Shown here: positions 48,211-60,665 of the stretch, piece after piece
How positions within the stretch are numbered: the stretch's first letter is position 1
Layout of the letters: every line of letters starts with the position of its first letter
Source of the DNA: Thinopyrum elongatum
Taxonomy: Eukaryota > Streptophyta > Magnoliopsida > Poales > Poaceae
Direction: 5' to 3'
DNA: 64,000 bases
NCBI GenBank assembly: GCA_011799875.1
Contig: JAAAXO010000142.1
Location: 400,853-464,852, forward strand
Made by a program: the position numbers and the translations under genes
The notes under the pieces: model-generated
Database searches by the model: none
What the model was told of the DNA's origin: nothing
Seen by the model: the letters and a program-made list of their open reading frames with translations, nothing else

Positions 48211-48682
48211 GTTTTCAGTTCTGTTTTCCTTTTTCTTTTGCCTTTTCTTTTATCTATTTCCTTTTCTCAGTTTAGTAAATAGTTAAGCCACATTTTGAAT
48301 TTTGCAAAACACAGGGACTGCTCCAACAGATAATAGGTATTATCTACCACTACTAAAAATTTGTTTGGAGAAAATAGGAGCTCCCACAATTTTTATAATA
48401 ATTAAAATGCATTAATCCTTACGGTTTTAATTATGTTAGAGCCAGCTAATCATTTTATTATTTATTGGTTTCAATTCTAGAATAGCCTCTGCAATAGTTT
48501 CTATTTAATGGACATCTTAGTTTTTATGTTGGACAACTTTTATATTTCACTTTCATTTAAATTTAAATTTGACTTAGAAGTTGAAATGCAAATTGGATGC
48601 TAATGATGATTATGCACTATTAAACTTGCTGACTTGTCATTATCAAAAGTGATTACTGTAGCTAATGACAGGGGGTGTTACA
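48211..48682 (-). mobile_element. Truncated LTR 5' end in inverted orientation, fragment 1 (block B)
   Basis: On the minus strand it starts TGTAACACCCCCTGTC and continues with TTAGCTACAGTAATCAC, closely like the LTR at 33174. It ends in the A-rich zone that precedes the GC-rich part of that LTR. The remaining 2-3 kb of LTR are absent. The left border falls inside a satellite unit (AAATTATTTG). No target duplication is seen. Confidence 0.8.
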
Positions 48683-50450
48683 GCTAGTTCAACTCTAGTG
48701 TAAAATTATTTGAACTAGCTTATAAAGCAAGTTCAACTTTGGTGTAAAATTATTTGTACTAGGCCATAGAGCTAGCTCAACTCTAGTGTGAAATTATTTG
48801 TACTAGGCTATAGAGCTAGTTCAACTATAGTGTGAAATTATTTTAACTAGCTTATAGAGCTAGTTCCACTCTAGTGTAAAAATATTTGTACTTGATTATA
48901 GTACTAGTTCAATTCTTGTGTTAAATTATTTGAACTAGGCTATATAGCTAGTTCAACTCTAGAGAAAAATTATTTATACTAGGCTATAGAGCTAGTTCAA
49001 CTCTAGTGTAAAATTATTTGAACTAGCTTATAGAGCTAGTTCAACTATAATATAAAATTATTTGTACTGGGCTATAGAGCTAGTTTAACTCAAGTGTAAA
49101 ATTATTTATACTAGGCTATAGAGCTAGTTCAACTCTAGTGTGAAATTATTTTAACTTGCTTGTAAAGCTAGTTCTACTCTAGTGTAAAAATATTTGTACT
49201 AGATTATAGTACTAGTTCAATTCTTGTGTAAATTATTTGAACTAGGCTATATAGCTAATTCAACTCTAGTGTAAAATTATTTGTACTAGGCCTAGAGCTA
49301 GTTTAACTCTAGTGTAAAATTATTCGAACTAGCTTATAGATTAGTTCAACTCTAGTGTAAAATTATTTGTAATAGGCTATAGAGCTAGTTCAACTCTAGT
49401 GTAAATTTTTTGAACTAGCTTATAGAGCTAGTTCAACTATAGTGTAAAAAAATTGACTGGTGCTATAGAGCTAGTTCAACTCAAGTGTCAAAATATTTGT
49501 ACTAGTGTGTAGAGCTAGTTAAACTCTAGTGTAAATATATGTACTACTATAGAACTAGTTCAATTCTTGTGTAAATATTTTGAACTAGCCTATAGAGCTA
49601 ATTCAACTCTAGTGTAAAATTATTTGAACTAGCTTATAAAGGTAGTTAAACCTCAGTGTAAATTTATTTGAACTAGGCTATAGAGCTAGTTCAACTCTAG
49701 TGTAAATTTTTTTGAAATAGCTTATAGAGCTAGTTCAACTCTAGTGTTTTTATTTGAACTAGCTTATAAGAGCTAGTAAAACTCTGGTGTGAAATTATTT
49801 GTACTAGCTATAGAGCTAGTAAAACTCTAGTGTGAAATTATTTTAACTACCTTATAGAGCTAGTTCAACTCTAGTGTAAATTATTGTACTAGGCTAAAGA
49901 GCTAGTTCAACTCCAGTGTAGAACTATTTGAACTTTCTCATAGAGCTACTATCAACTCTAGTGTAAATTATTTGTACTAGGGTATAGAGCTAGTTAGATC
50001 TATTGTTAAATTATATATACTAAATTATAGAACTAGTTCAACTCTAGTAAAAAATTATTTGAATAGCTTATAGAGCTAGTTCAACTCTAGTGTAAAATTA
50101 TTTGTACTAAATTATAGAACAGTTCAACTCCATTGTAAAATTATTTGAACTAGCTTATAGAGGTAGTTCAACTATAGTGTAAAATTAGTTTTACTAGTCT
50201 ATGAGCTAGTTCTACTCTAGTGTAAAATTATTTGTACTAGGGTATAGAGCTAGTTAAACTCTAGTGTAAAATTATATGCACTAGATTATAGACTAGTTCA
50301 TTCTTGTGTAATTATTTGAACTAGGTTATAGAACTATTATCAACTCTAGTGTAAAATTATTTGTACTAGGGTATAGAGCTAGTTAAACTCTAGAGTAAAA
50401 TTATATGTACTAGATTATAGAACTAGTTCAATTCTTGTGTAAAATTATTT
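48683..50450. repeat. Satellite array between inverted fragments (block B)
   Basis: About 40 monomers, clean to about 49300 and then with increasing indels. With the inverted fragment it makes a 2240-base unit that begins again at 50451. Unit-specific variants after each fragment are the same (TATAAAGCAAG, AACTTTGG). Confidence 0.93.
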
Positions 50451-50921
50451 GTTTTCAGTTCTGTTTTCCTTTTCTTTTGCCTTTTCTTTTATCTATTTCC
50501 TTTTCTCAGTTTAGTAAATAGTTAAGCCACATTTTGAATTTTGCAAAACACAGGGACTGCTCCAACAGATAATAGGTATTATCTACCACTACTAAAAATT
50601 TGTTTGGAGAAAATAGGAGCTCCCACAATTTTTATAATAATTAAAATGCATTAATCCTTACGGTTTTAATTATGTTAGAGCCACCTAATCATTTTATTAT
50701 TTATTGGTTTCAATTCTAGAATAGCCTCTGCAATAGTTTCTATTTAATGGACATCTTAGTTTTTATGTTGGACAACTTTTATATTTCACTTTCATTTAAA
50801 TTTAAATTTGACTTAGAAGTTGAAATGCAAATTGGATGCTAATGATGATTATGCACTATTAAACTTGCTGACTTGTCATTATCAAAAGTGATTACTGTAG
50901 CTAATGACAGGGGGTGTTACA
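50451..50921 (-). mobile_element. Truncated LTR 5' end in inverted orientation, fragment 2 (block B)
   Basis: Almost identical to 48211-48682, differing by only a few bases (for example CCACCTAATC against CCAGCTAATC), so the 2.24-kb duplication is young relative to the LTR fragment itself. Confidence 0.8.
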
Positions 50922-53900
50922 GCTAGTTCAACTCTAGTGTAAAATTATTTGAACTAGCTTATAAAGCAAGTTCAACTTTGGTGTAAAATTATTTGTACTA
51001 GGCCATAGAGCTAGTTCAACTCTAGTGTGAAATTATTTGTACTAGGCTATAGAGCTAGTTCAACTCTAGTGTGAAATTATTTTAACTAGCTTATAGAGCT
51101 AGTTCCACTCTAGTGTAAAAATATTTGTACTTGATTATAGTACTAGTTCAATTCTTGTTGTTAAATTATTTGAACTAGGCTATATAGCTAGTTCAACTCT
51201 AGAAGAAAAATTAGGTTGTAGTACTAGGCTATAGAGCTAGTTCAACTCTAGTGTAAAAGTATTGAACTAGCTTATAGAGCCTAGTTCAACTATAATATAA
51301 AATTATTTGTACTGGGCTCTAGAGCTATTTAACTCAAGTGTAAATTATTTTATACTAGGCTTATGAGCTAGTTCAACTCTAGTGTGAAATTATATTTAAC
51401 TTTGCTTGTAAATAGCTAGTTCTACTCTAGTGTAAAAAATATTTTGTACTAGATTATAGTATCTAGTTCAATTCTTGTGTAAAATTATTTGAACTAGGCT
51501 ATATAGCTAATTCAACTCTAGTGTAAAATATTTGTACTAGTCCATAGAGCTAGTTTAACTCTAGTGTAAAATTATTCGAACTAGCTTATAGATTTAGTTC
51601 ACTCTAGGTCAAATTATTTTGTAATAGGCTATATAGCTAGTTTCACTCTAGTGTAATTTTTTGAACTAGCTTATAGAGCTAGTTTCAACTATGTGTAAAA
51701 AAATTGTAACTGGGCTATAGAGCTAGTTCAACTCAGTGTCAAAATATTTGTACTAGTGTAAGGCTAGTTAACTCTAGTGTAAATTATATGTACTAATTAT
51801 AGAACTAGTTCAATTCTTGTGTAAATTATTTGAACTAGCCTATAGAGCTAGTTCAACTCTAGTGTAAAATTATTTGAACTAGCTTATAAAGGTAGTTAAA
51901 CTCTAGTGTAAATTTTTGAACTATGCTATAGAGCTAGTTCAAACTCTAGTGTAAATTTTTGAATAGCTTATAGAGCTAGTTTCAACTCTAGTGTTAATTC
52001 ATTTGAACTGCTTATGAGAGCTAAGTACTCTGGTGTGAAATTATTTGTACTAGGCTATAGAGCTAGTAAAACTCTAGTGTGAATTATTTTAATCTACTTA
52101 TAGAGCGTTTCAACTCTAGTGTAAATTATTTTTTACTAGGCTAAAGAGCTAGTTCAACTCCATGTAGAACTATTTGAACTTTCTCATAGAGCTACTTCAA
52201 CTCTAGTGTAAAATTATTTGTACTAGGGTATAGAGCTAGTTAGATCATCTAATTATAATTATATGATACTATAATTTAGAACTAGTTCAACTCTAGTGTA
52301 AATATTTGAACTAGCTTATAGAGCTAGTTCACATAGTGTAAAATTATTTGTCACTAGGCTATAGAGCAAGTTTCAACTCTAGTGTAAAATATTTGTACTC
52401 GATTATAGAAGCTAGTTCAATCTGTGTGAAATTATTTGATTAAAGGCTTATAAGACTCAGTTCAACTCTAGGGTAAATACTTTTAATAGCTATAGAGCTA
52501 CTAATCTATGTAATATTTGTACTAGCTATAGAGCTAGTTCAACTCTAATGTAAAATATATTTGAACTAGCTATAGAGCAGTTCACTCTAGTGTAAAATTA
52601 TTTGTACTAGCTCATGAGCTAGTTCCAACTCTAGTGTAAAAAAAATTGTAGATTTTATAGTACTAGTTCAATTCTGTGTAACATTATTTGAACTAGGCTA
52701 TAGAGCTAGTTCAACTCTAGTGTAAAATTATTTGTAACTAGCCATAGAGCTAGGTTAACTCTAGTGTAAAATTATTCTGAACTGCTTATAGAGCTAGATC
52801 AAACTCTAGTGTAAAATTATTTGTAATAGCTATAGGAGCTAGTTCAACTCTAGTGTAAATTATTTGTACTAGCTTATAGAGTCTAGTTCAACTTAGTTAA
52901 AAATTTGTACTTGGCTATAGAGCTAGTTCACTCAAGTGTCAAATATTTGTACTAGTGATAAGCTGTTAACTCTAGTGTAAAATATTTATCTAGATTATAA
53001 CACGTTAAATGCTTGTGTAAAATTATTTGAACTAGCCCATAGAGCTAGTTCAACTCTAGTGTAAAATTATTTGACTAGTTATAGGTAGTGAACCTAGTGT
53101 AAAATATATATAGCTTATAGAGCTTTTCAACTTAGTGTAAACTAATTTGTACTAGGCTATAGACTAGTTCAACTCTAGTGTAAAATTATTTGAACTAGCT
53201 TATAGACTATTCACATCTGTGTAAAATTATTTTGTACATGCTATAGAGCTGTTCAACTCGTGTAAAATTATTTGACTAGCTATAGAGCTAGTTCAACTAT
53301 AGACAGTGTAAATTATTTGTACTGCTATAGAGCTAGTTACCACTCAAGTGTAAATTATTTGTACTTAGGCTATAGAGCTAGTTTTCAACTCTAGTGGAAA
53401 ATATATTAACTTGCTTATAGAGCTAGTCTCTCTCTTATGTAAAATTATTTGAACTAGGCTATATGAGCTAAGTTCAACTCTAGTGGTAAAATTAATTGTA
53501 CTAGGCATAGAGCTAGTTTAACTCTAGTGTAAAATATTCGAACTTTCTTATAGAGCTAGTTCTAACTCATGTAAATTATTGTAATAGGCTATAGAGCTAG
53601 TTCAACTCTAGTGGTAAAATTTTTTGAACTAGCTTATAGAGCTATTCAACTCTAGTGTAAAAAAATTTGTACTGGCTATAGAGCTAGCACTCAAGTGTAA
53701 ATATTGTACTGTATGAGCTATGAACTCTAGTGTAAATTATTGTACTGATTATATACTAGTTCAATTCTTGTGTAAAATTATTTGAACTATGCCTATAGAG
53801 CTAGTTCAACTCTAGTGTAAATTATTTAAATAGCTTATAACGGTAGTTAATCTCTAGTGTAAATATGTTGAACTAGGCTATAGAGCTAGTTCAACTCTAG

Positions 53901-56900
53901 TGTAAATTATTGAACTAGCTTATAGGACTAGTTCAACTCTGGTGTAAAATTATTTGTACTAGGCTATATGAGCTAGTTCACTCTAGTGGTGAAAATTATT
54001 TTGAACTACGCTTATAGAGCTAGTTCACTCTATGTAAATTATTTGTACTAGGCTAGAGCTAGTTCATACTCCATGTAAAATTTTTTGAACTAGCTATAGA
54101 GCTACTTCAACTCTAGTGTAAATTACTTTGTCTAGTATAAGAGCTAGTTAACTCTAGTTTTAACATTTTATACATATTAAGAGAGTCACTCATGTAAAAA
54201 TTTTTGAACTAGCTTTATAGAGCTAGTTCAACTCTAGTGTAAAATTATTTGTACTAGGCTATTAGAGCTAGTTCAACTCATGGTGTTAAAAGTATTTGTA
54301 CTAGCTACTAATAGCTATTCAACTCTAGGGTGAATTATTTTACTAGCTATAGAGCTTTTCACCTAGTTAAAAATATTTGTACTAGTTATAGAAGCTAGTT
54401 CATCTCATGTAAAATTATTTGAATTAGGACTATAGAGCTATTACTTCAAGTGTAAAACTTATTTGAACTAGGCTATAGAGCTACGTTCAACTCTAAGTGT
54501 AAAATTATTTGTACTAAGCTATTAGCTATTTCAACTCTAGTGTAAAATTAATTTGAACTAGCTTAAGTGCTCAGTTCAACTATAGTGTAAAATTATTTGA
54601 ACTAGCTTGTAAGCTATTCAACTCTGTTTTGTTTCAAAAATTATTTGTATAGGCTATAGAGCTATTTCAACTCTAGTGTAAAATTATTTGAATACTTTGC
54701 TAGAGACAGTTCAACTAAGTGGGAAATTATTTTGTACTATGTGATAGAGCTAGTTCAACTCTGAGTAAAATTATATGTTGCTATTTATAGAACCTAGTTC
54801 AATTCTTGTGTAAAATTATTAGAAACTAGCCTATAGAGCTAGTTTCAACTCTAGTGTAAAAAATTATTTTGAACTAGCTATAAATGGTATTAAACTCTAG
54901 TTAAAATTATTTATACTAGCCATAGAGCTAGTTCAACTTAGTGTAAAATTATTTGAACTAGCTTATAGAGCTAGTTCACTCTGTGTAAAATATTTGTACT
55001 AGAGCTATAGCAGCTAGTTGAACTCTATAAAATTATATATGTCTTATAAATAGTTCAACTCTTATGGAGATTAGGGTGTAACTTATTTTGAACTAGTGCT
55101 ATAGAGTATTTAACTCTAGTGTAAAATTATTTGAACTACTTATAGAGCTAGTTCACTCTAGTGTAAAAATTATTTGTACTAATTATAGACTAGTTCAACT
55201 CCAGTGTAAATATTATTTGAACTAGCTATGAGGTAGTTCAACTATAGTGTAAAATTATTTACTAGTCTATAGAGCTAGTTTCAACTCTAGTGTAAAATTA
55301 TTTGTACCAGTTATAGAGCTAGTTAACTCTAGAGTTAAACTTAATAGCCTTATTAATGAACTACTTCAACTCTAGTAAAAATTTTTGATCTGGCTTATAG
55401 AGCTAGTTCAACTCTCTGTAAAATTATTTGTACTAGGCTATAGACTATTTCTACTCAGTGTAATATTATTTTACTAGCTTATAGAGCTAGTTCAACTCTA
55501 TAAAATTTTTATTATAGGTATGACTAGTTCAACTCTATGTAAAATTATTTAAACTAGATCTATAGAGCTAGTTTCACACTCTAGTAAAAAATTTTGTACT
55601 AGCTAATAAGCTAGTTCAACTCCAGTGTAAATTTATTGTAACTTGCTTATAGAGCTACGTTCAACTCTAGTGTAAAATATTTGTCCTAGGGTATAGGGCT
55701 AGTTAACTCTGTGTAAAATTATATTACTTAATAGGCTATAGAGCTAGTTCACCTCTGTGTTAAAATTATTTGTACTAGCTTATAGAGCTAGTTCAACTCT
55801 AGTGTAAATTAATTTGTAACTAGGCTATAGAGCTGAGTCAACTCTGTGTAAATATTTTGTACTAGGCTATAGCTGTTCAACTCTAGTGTGAAAATTATTT
55901 AACTAGCTTTAGAGCTAGTTTCAACTCTAGTGTAAATTATTTGTTACTGTTATAGAACTAGTCTTATCTAGTGTAAAATTATTTAAACTAGTATAGAGCA
56001 TTCAATTCTGTGTAAAATTATTTGAACTAGGCTATAAGCTACTTCAACTCTAGTTAAAATTATTTGTACTAGGCTATAGACTGTTCAACTCTAGTGTAAA
56101 AATTATTTGAATAGCTTATAGAGCTAGTTCAAACTCTGTGTAAATTTTGTGAACTAGCCTATAGAGCTAGTTCAACTCTGTGTAAAATTATTTTGAACTA
56201 GCTATAGAGCTAGTTCAACTCATAGTGTAAATTATTTGTAACTGCTATAGAGCTGTTCAACTCAAGTGTAAAATTTTAATTGTGGCTATACTAGAAATTA
56301 AATGTATAATATACACTAGTTTCAATTCTTGTGTAAATTATTTGACAGCCTATAGAGCTAGTTCACTCTAGTGTAAAATTATTTATCTAGGCCTTGAGCT
56401 AGTTCACTCTTATGAAAATATTAACTAGCTTAAGAGCTATTTCAACCTAGTGTAAAATTTTTGAACTAGCTTATAGAGCTATGTTCAACTTGGGTGTAAA
56501 ATTATTTGTACTAGGCTGATAGAGCTAGTTCACTCTAGTGTGAAATATTTTAACTAGCTTATAGACTAGTTCAATTGCAGTGTAAAAATTTTTGTACTAG
56601 ATTATAGTACTAGTTCAATTCTTGTGTAAAATTATTTTGAACTAGGCTACAAAGGCTAGTTCAACTCTAGTGTAAAATTATTATACTAGGCATAGAGCTA
56701 GTTCACTCTAGTGTAAATTATTTCGTACTAGCTTATAGAGCGTAGTTCACTCTAGTGTAAAATATTTGTACTAGGCTATAGAGCAGTTCAACTCTAGTGT
56801 AAATTATTTGAACTAGCTTTAGAGCTAGTTCACCTGTAGTGTAAAAAATCTGTACGGGCTATAAAGCCAGTTCAACTCAGTGTCATTATTGTACAGTGTC

Positions 56901-58715
56901 ATAAGCTATTAAACTCTTAGTGTAAAATTATATGAACTATATTTTTTTTAGAACTAGGTTCAATTCTTTTGTAAAATTATTTGACCTAGCCTATAGAGCT
57001 AGTTCAACTCTAGTAAAAATTATTTGAACTAGCTTATAAGGTAGGTTAGACTTTGTGTAAAATTATTTGTTACTAGGCTCTAGAGCTAGTTCAACTCTAG
57101 TGTAAAATTATTTGACCTAGCTTATAGAGCTAGTTCACCTATGGTGTAAAATTTTTTGTACTAGGCTATAGAGCTAGTTCAACTTAGTGGTGAAATTATT
57201 TTAACTACCTTATAGAGCTAGTTCCAGCTCTATGTAAATTAATTTGAACTAGGCCTATATATCGTTGAACTCATTGGCGTAATTATTGTACTAGGCTATG
57301 AGCTAGTTCAACTCTAGTGTGAAATTTATTTAACTAGCTTATGAGCTAGTTCAACTCTAGTGTAAAATATTTGTACTAGTTATCGAACTATTTCAATTCT
57401 TGTGTAAAATTATTTGAAATAGGCTATAGAGCTAGTTCAACTCTAGTGTAAATTACTTGAACTAGGCTGTATAGAGCTACGTTCAACTCTAGTGTAAAAT
57501 TGATGTTGTACTAATCTAATAGTCTAGTTCAACTTCTATGTGTAACATTATTTGAACTAGGCTTAATTTTACTAGTTCAACTCTAGTGTAAAATTAGTTG
57601 TACTAGCTACTATAGCTAGTTCCACACTAGTGTAAATTATTGATAGTTATTTTAGTTTACTTGTTTAATTATTTGGTTAAAACTAGCTTATAGAGTTGTT
57701 CCACCATATGTGTAAATTATTTGTACTAATCTATAGAGCTCAGTTTTTCAACTCAAGTTAAAAATTATTTGTACATTGGTATAGAGCAGTTAAACTCTAG
57801 GTAAAATTATATGTACAGAATTATAGACTAGTTAGTATTCCTTGTGTAAAATTATTTGATCGGCCTTTAGAGGCTAGTTCACTCTAGTGTAAAAATTGTT
57901 ATACTAGGCTATGAGCTAGTTAACTCTAGTGAAAATTATTTGAACTAGCTTATTATGAGACTAGTTCAACTCTTGTAAAATTATTAGAACTGAGGCTCAT
58001 AGAGCTACTTATTCAACTCTAGTGTAAAATTTATTTGTACTAGGTATAGAGCGTAGTTCACTCTATGTGTAAAATTTTGAACTAGCTTATAGAGCTAGTC
58101 TCTTGTAATTTCACTACTACTAGTGTCACTCTTGAAATATTTTAACTAGTTATGACTCTATTTAAAATATGTACTATATTAGCTATCAATTCTTGTGTAA
58201 ATTATTTGAACTAGGCTACAGAGCTAGTTCAACTCTAGTGTAAAATATTTATACTAGGCCATAGAGCTAGTTTCAACTCTAGTGTAAAATTATTACTACT
58301 TTAGAGCATGTTCAATCTAGTGTGTAAATTATTTGTAATAGGCTTAGAGGCAGTTCGCACTCTAGTGTAAATTAATGTTGAACTAGTTTAAGAGCTAGTT
58401 CACTTAGTGGTCAAACTTTAAATTGTCCTGGCTATAGACATGTTCACTCAAGCTGTCAAATTCTTTGTAACTATTCTATAAAGCTAAGTTTACACTCTAG
58501 TGTAAATTAAATCTGAACTATATTTTAGAACTATTTTCAATTCTTGTGTAAATTATTTGAACTAGCCTTATAGAGCTGTTCAACTCTGTGTAAAATTATT
58601 TTTGACTAGCCTTATAAATTAGTTTAAACTCTGTGTAAAATTATTTGTACTAGGCGATAAGGCTAGTTCACTCTAGTGTAATTATGACTACTATTTAGTT
58701 AACTCTAGTCTTATC
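50922..58715. repeat. Long satellite array, block B
   Basis: About 7.8 kb of 44-bp monomers running into the gap. Indels become more frequent toward the right. It follows 21091 to about 29000 unit by unit. Nothing else is visible in it. Confidence 0.93.
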
Positions 58716-58940
58716 NNNNNNNNNNNNNNNNNNNNNNNNNNNNNNNNNNNNNNNNNNNNNNNNNNNNNNNNNNNNNNNNNNNNNNNNNNNNNNNNNNNNN
58801 NNNNNNNNNNNNNNNNNNNNNNNNNNNNNNNNNNNNNNNNNNNNNNNNNNNNNNNNNNNNNNNNNNNNNNNNNNNNNNNNNNNNNNNNNNNNNNNNNNNN
58901 NNNNNNNNNNNNNNNNNNNNNNNNNNNNNNNNNNNNNNNN
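58716..58940. other. Assembly gap (225 Ns)
   Basis: A run of N between satellite and the interior of a chromovirus. The true missing sequence must include at least the rest of that element or its truncation point. Confidence 0.98.
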
Positions 58941-60665
58941 AACCATCTCTAAACCTCCATCAGCAAAATTGATGGAGGCCATTGCGGACTAATGATTGGG
59001 TATTTCCTATACCCTGGCAAGGCTAACCGTGATGGCTGATGCCTTAATAGCCGCAAGTCCTATTGCGACCACCTCATGTTAGGCGAGCTCAAACCTGTCT
59101 TTTCGAGAACTGGGCAGCTGAATCTTCTGCGTATGTCCACAGGGTTCTCTTCATAACCTTGTGATACAACCGATCTTGAGAAGTGTTAAGGAGCGGCAAG
59201 CTAAAGATGCTGAAGTACAGGATTCTCGCTTCGAAGATGGAACCCTTGTATTTTCAGAAACCGCATTGTGGTACCTCGCTTCGAACTCATGACTGCCAGT
59301 CATGAGGAGGGCAACATGGATACCACCCCGCTGTCCTATTCATCCGGGTATCCACCAAGATGTTCGTGAATCTCCGTCAAAGGTACTGGGTGGTCTAGAA
59401 TGACGCAAGACATTGCTCGATTGTTTGCCCCGAATGTGATGTTTGTTCGTCGCGTTAAAGCAGACTCAGAACCAGCTGGAATTCTGCACCCTTCCTATTC
59501 CTCTATGGAAATGGGATACAGGTTCCTATGGTTTCGTGTACAACAGGACTTCCCAGGTCACAGAAGGGTCACGACGCTATTTCTTGTCGTCGTCGACCAG
59601 ACTCTCTAGTTGCCACTTCTCTTCTTCTGCCCGTCAAGGACGCTATATCACTGCTAGTCAGTTCGCATAGTTATATCTCAAATCTGTTTTCACTCCCGTA
59701 TTCCGAGGAGGATCATTCCGAGCCGTGGTGTCTTTTCACTCTCCAAATCTGGAAAGCTTTCAACTAGCTTTGGGGGAACTCATATTACCTGGAGTTCAGC
59801 TTATCACCGTCACCCCCAATCCCAGGCCAAGTTAGCGAGTCAACCAAGTGCTTTGAAGACATGCTGCAGCTTAGAGTTATTGTCTTTCGCAAACGTGGGA
59901 AGATCTCTTCCTATGCCGATTCTCTTATAACAACAGGTATCAACCAGTTTTTTTTTTTGTTTTTTTTTGACTTGAAAATGAGCACCGTTGAAGTAACTAT
60001 ATGGCCGTAATGTCGAACCCCTCTGAATTTAGTCAGAAACTGGGGAACGACCTCTTGTTGGACCGGACATTCATTCCAACGCGAAGAACAAGTCCGTATT
60101 GTCCGGAAAATCTCAAGGACGGCTCAGGAATCGTCCGAAGAGCAACTATGATCGAACGATGGGGTTTTGTTTATCAACCTGGTTATCAAGTTTATCTGCG
60201 CGTGCATCTCTATGAATGGGCACTCAACGTCACCGTTTGGAATCAAGGGAGCTAGCTCCGCGCTACATTGTCCTTTCCGCTTCTTGGCCTTAGAACGTGG
60301 TCAAGTGGCTTATAAATTGGTAGTTGCCCTGCCGAATTCTCTCATATCCACGACGTCTTCCATGTGTCCGCAACTCCGTAAATGCTTCAAGGAATCTACG
60401 CACCGATCTGTGGATCACGAGATGCTTGCATTGCAATGAAGCTACTTATAAGGAGCATCCGATCCGCATTCTCGATGAGCTAACGTCGACCCGTCAGAGG
60501 TTACCAAGTTCCCCCTCAAAGGACAGTGGTCAAATCATAACTGAAGATGAGCGCCCACTTGGGACCGCGAGGAATCTCTTCGTGCGGATACCCCGACTTC
60601 CCTTTTTCCTTCTACTTCTTAATTTCTCCCCTTCCGGGACGATAATTCTTGTTAGTAGAGAGATT
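58941..60665 (+). pseudogene. 3' end of Ty3/gypsy chromovirus pol (RNase H end, integrase, chromodomain), frameshifted
   Basis: Conserved landmarks occur in the right order but in changing frames. There is a NVVADALSRK-like junction of RNase H and integrase near 59025-59055. The zinc-finger start HPG is at 59341 and its Cys pair at about 59432-59446. WKWD with the first catalytic Asp is at 59506-59517. The region of the catalytic Glu and VNQVLEDML is near 59825-59870. YGRxCR lies near 60000, and a VAYKL and LRKCFK region at 60316-60395. The chromodomain starts HPIRILDE near 60455 and contains WSNHN at 60527-60541. This order and the chromodomain place it in the chromoviruses, probably the Tekay/Del group. 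Many indels break the frame, including one by the catalytic Glu, so no active integrase is encoded as written. Mutation and poor sequence cannot be separated. The part upstream of the gap is missing. Confidence 0.82.
60651..60665 (+). other. Polypurine tract of the chromovirus
   Basis: GTTAGTAGAGAGATT precedes the TGTAACACCC start of the 3' LTR, in the same place and form as in copies A and B. Confidence 0.7.

Noticed and set aside
48211..48682. Independent solo LTR or MITE with TG...CA ends
   Set aside because: The minus-strand sequence can be read as TG...CA, but the flanks (TTATT and GCTAG) give no target duplication, and the sequence matches only the first 0.47 kb of longer LTRs, so it is a truncated fragment.
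59947..59969. T-rich run as a terminator or retrotransposon poly(A) tail
   Set aside because: It lies inside the integrase region of the chromovirus between conserved motifs and has no target duplication. It looks like slippage or sequence error.
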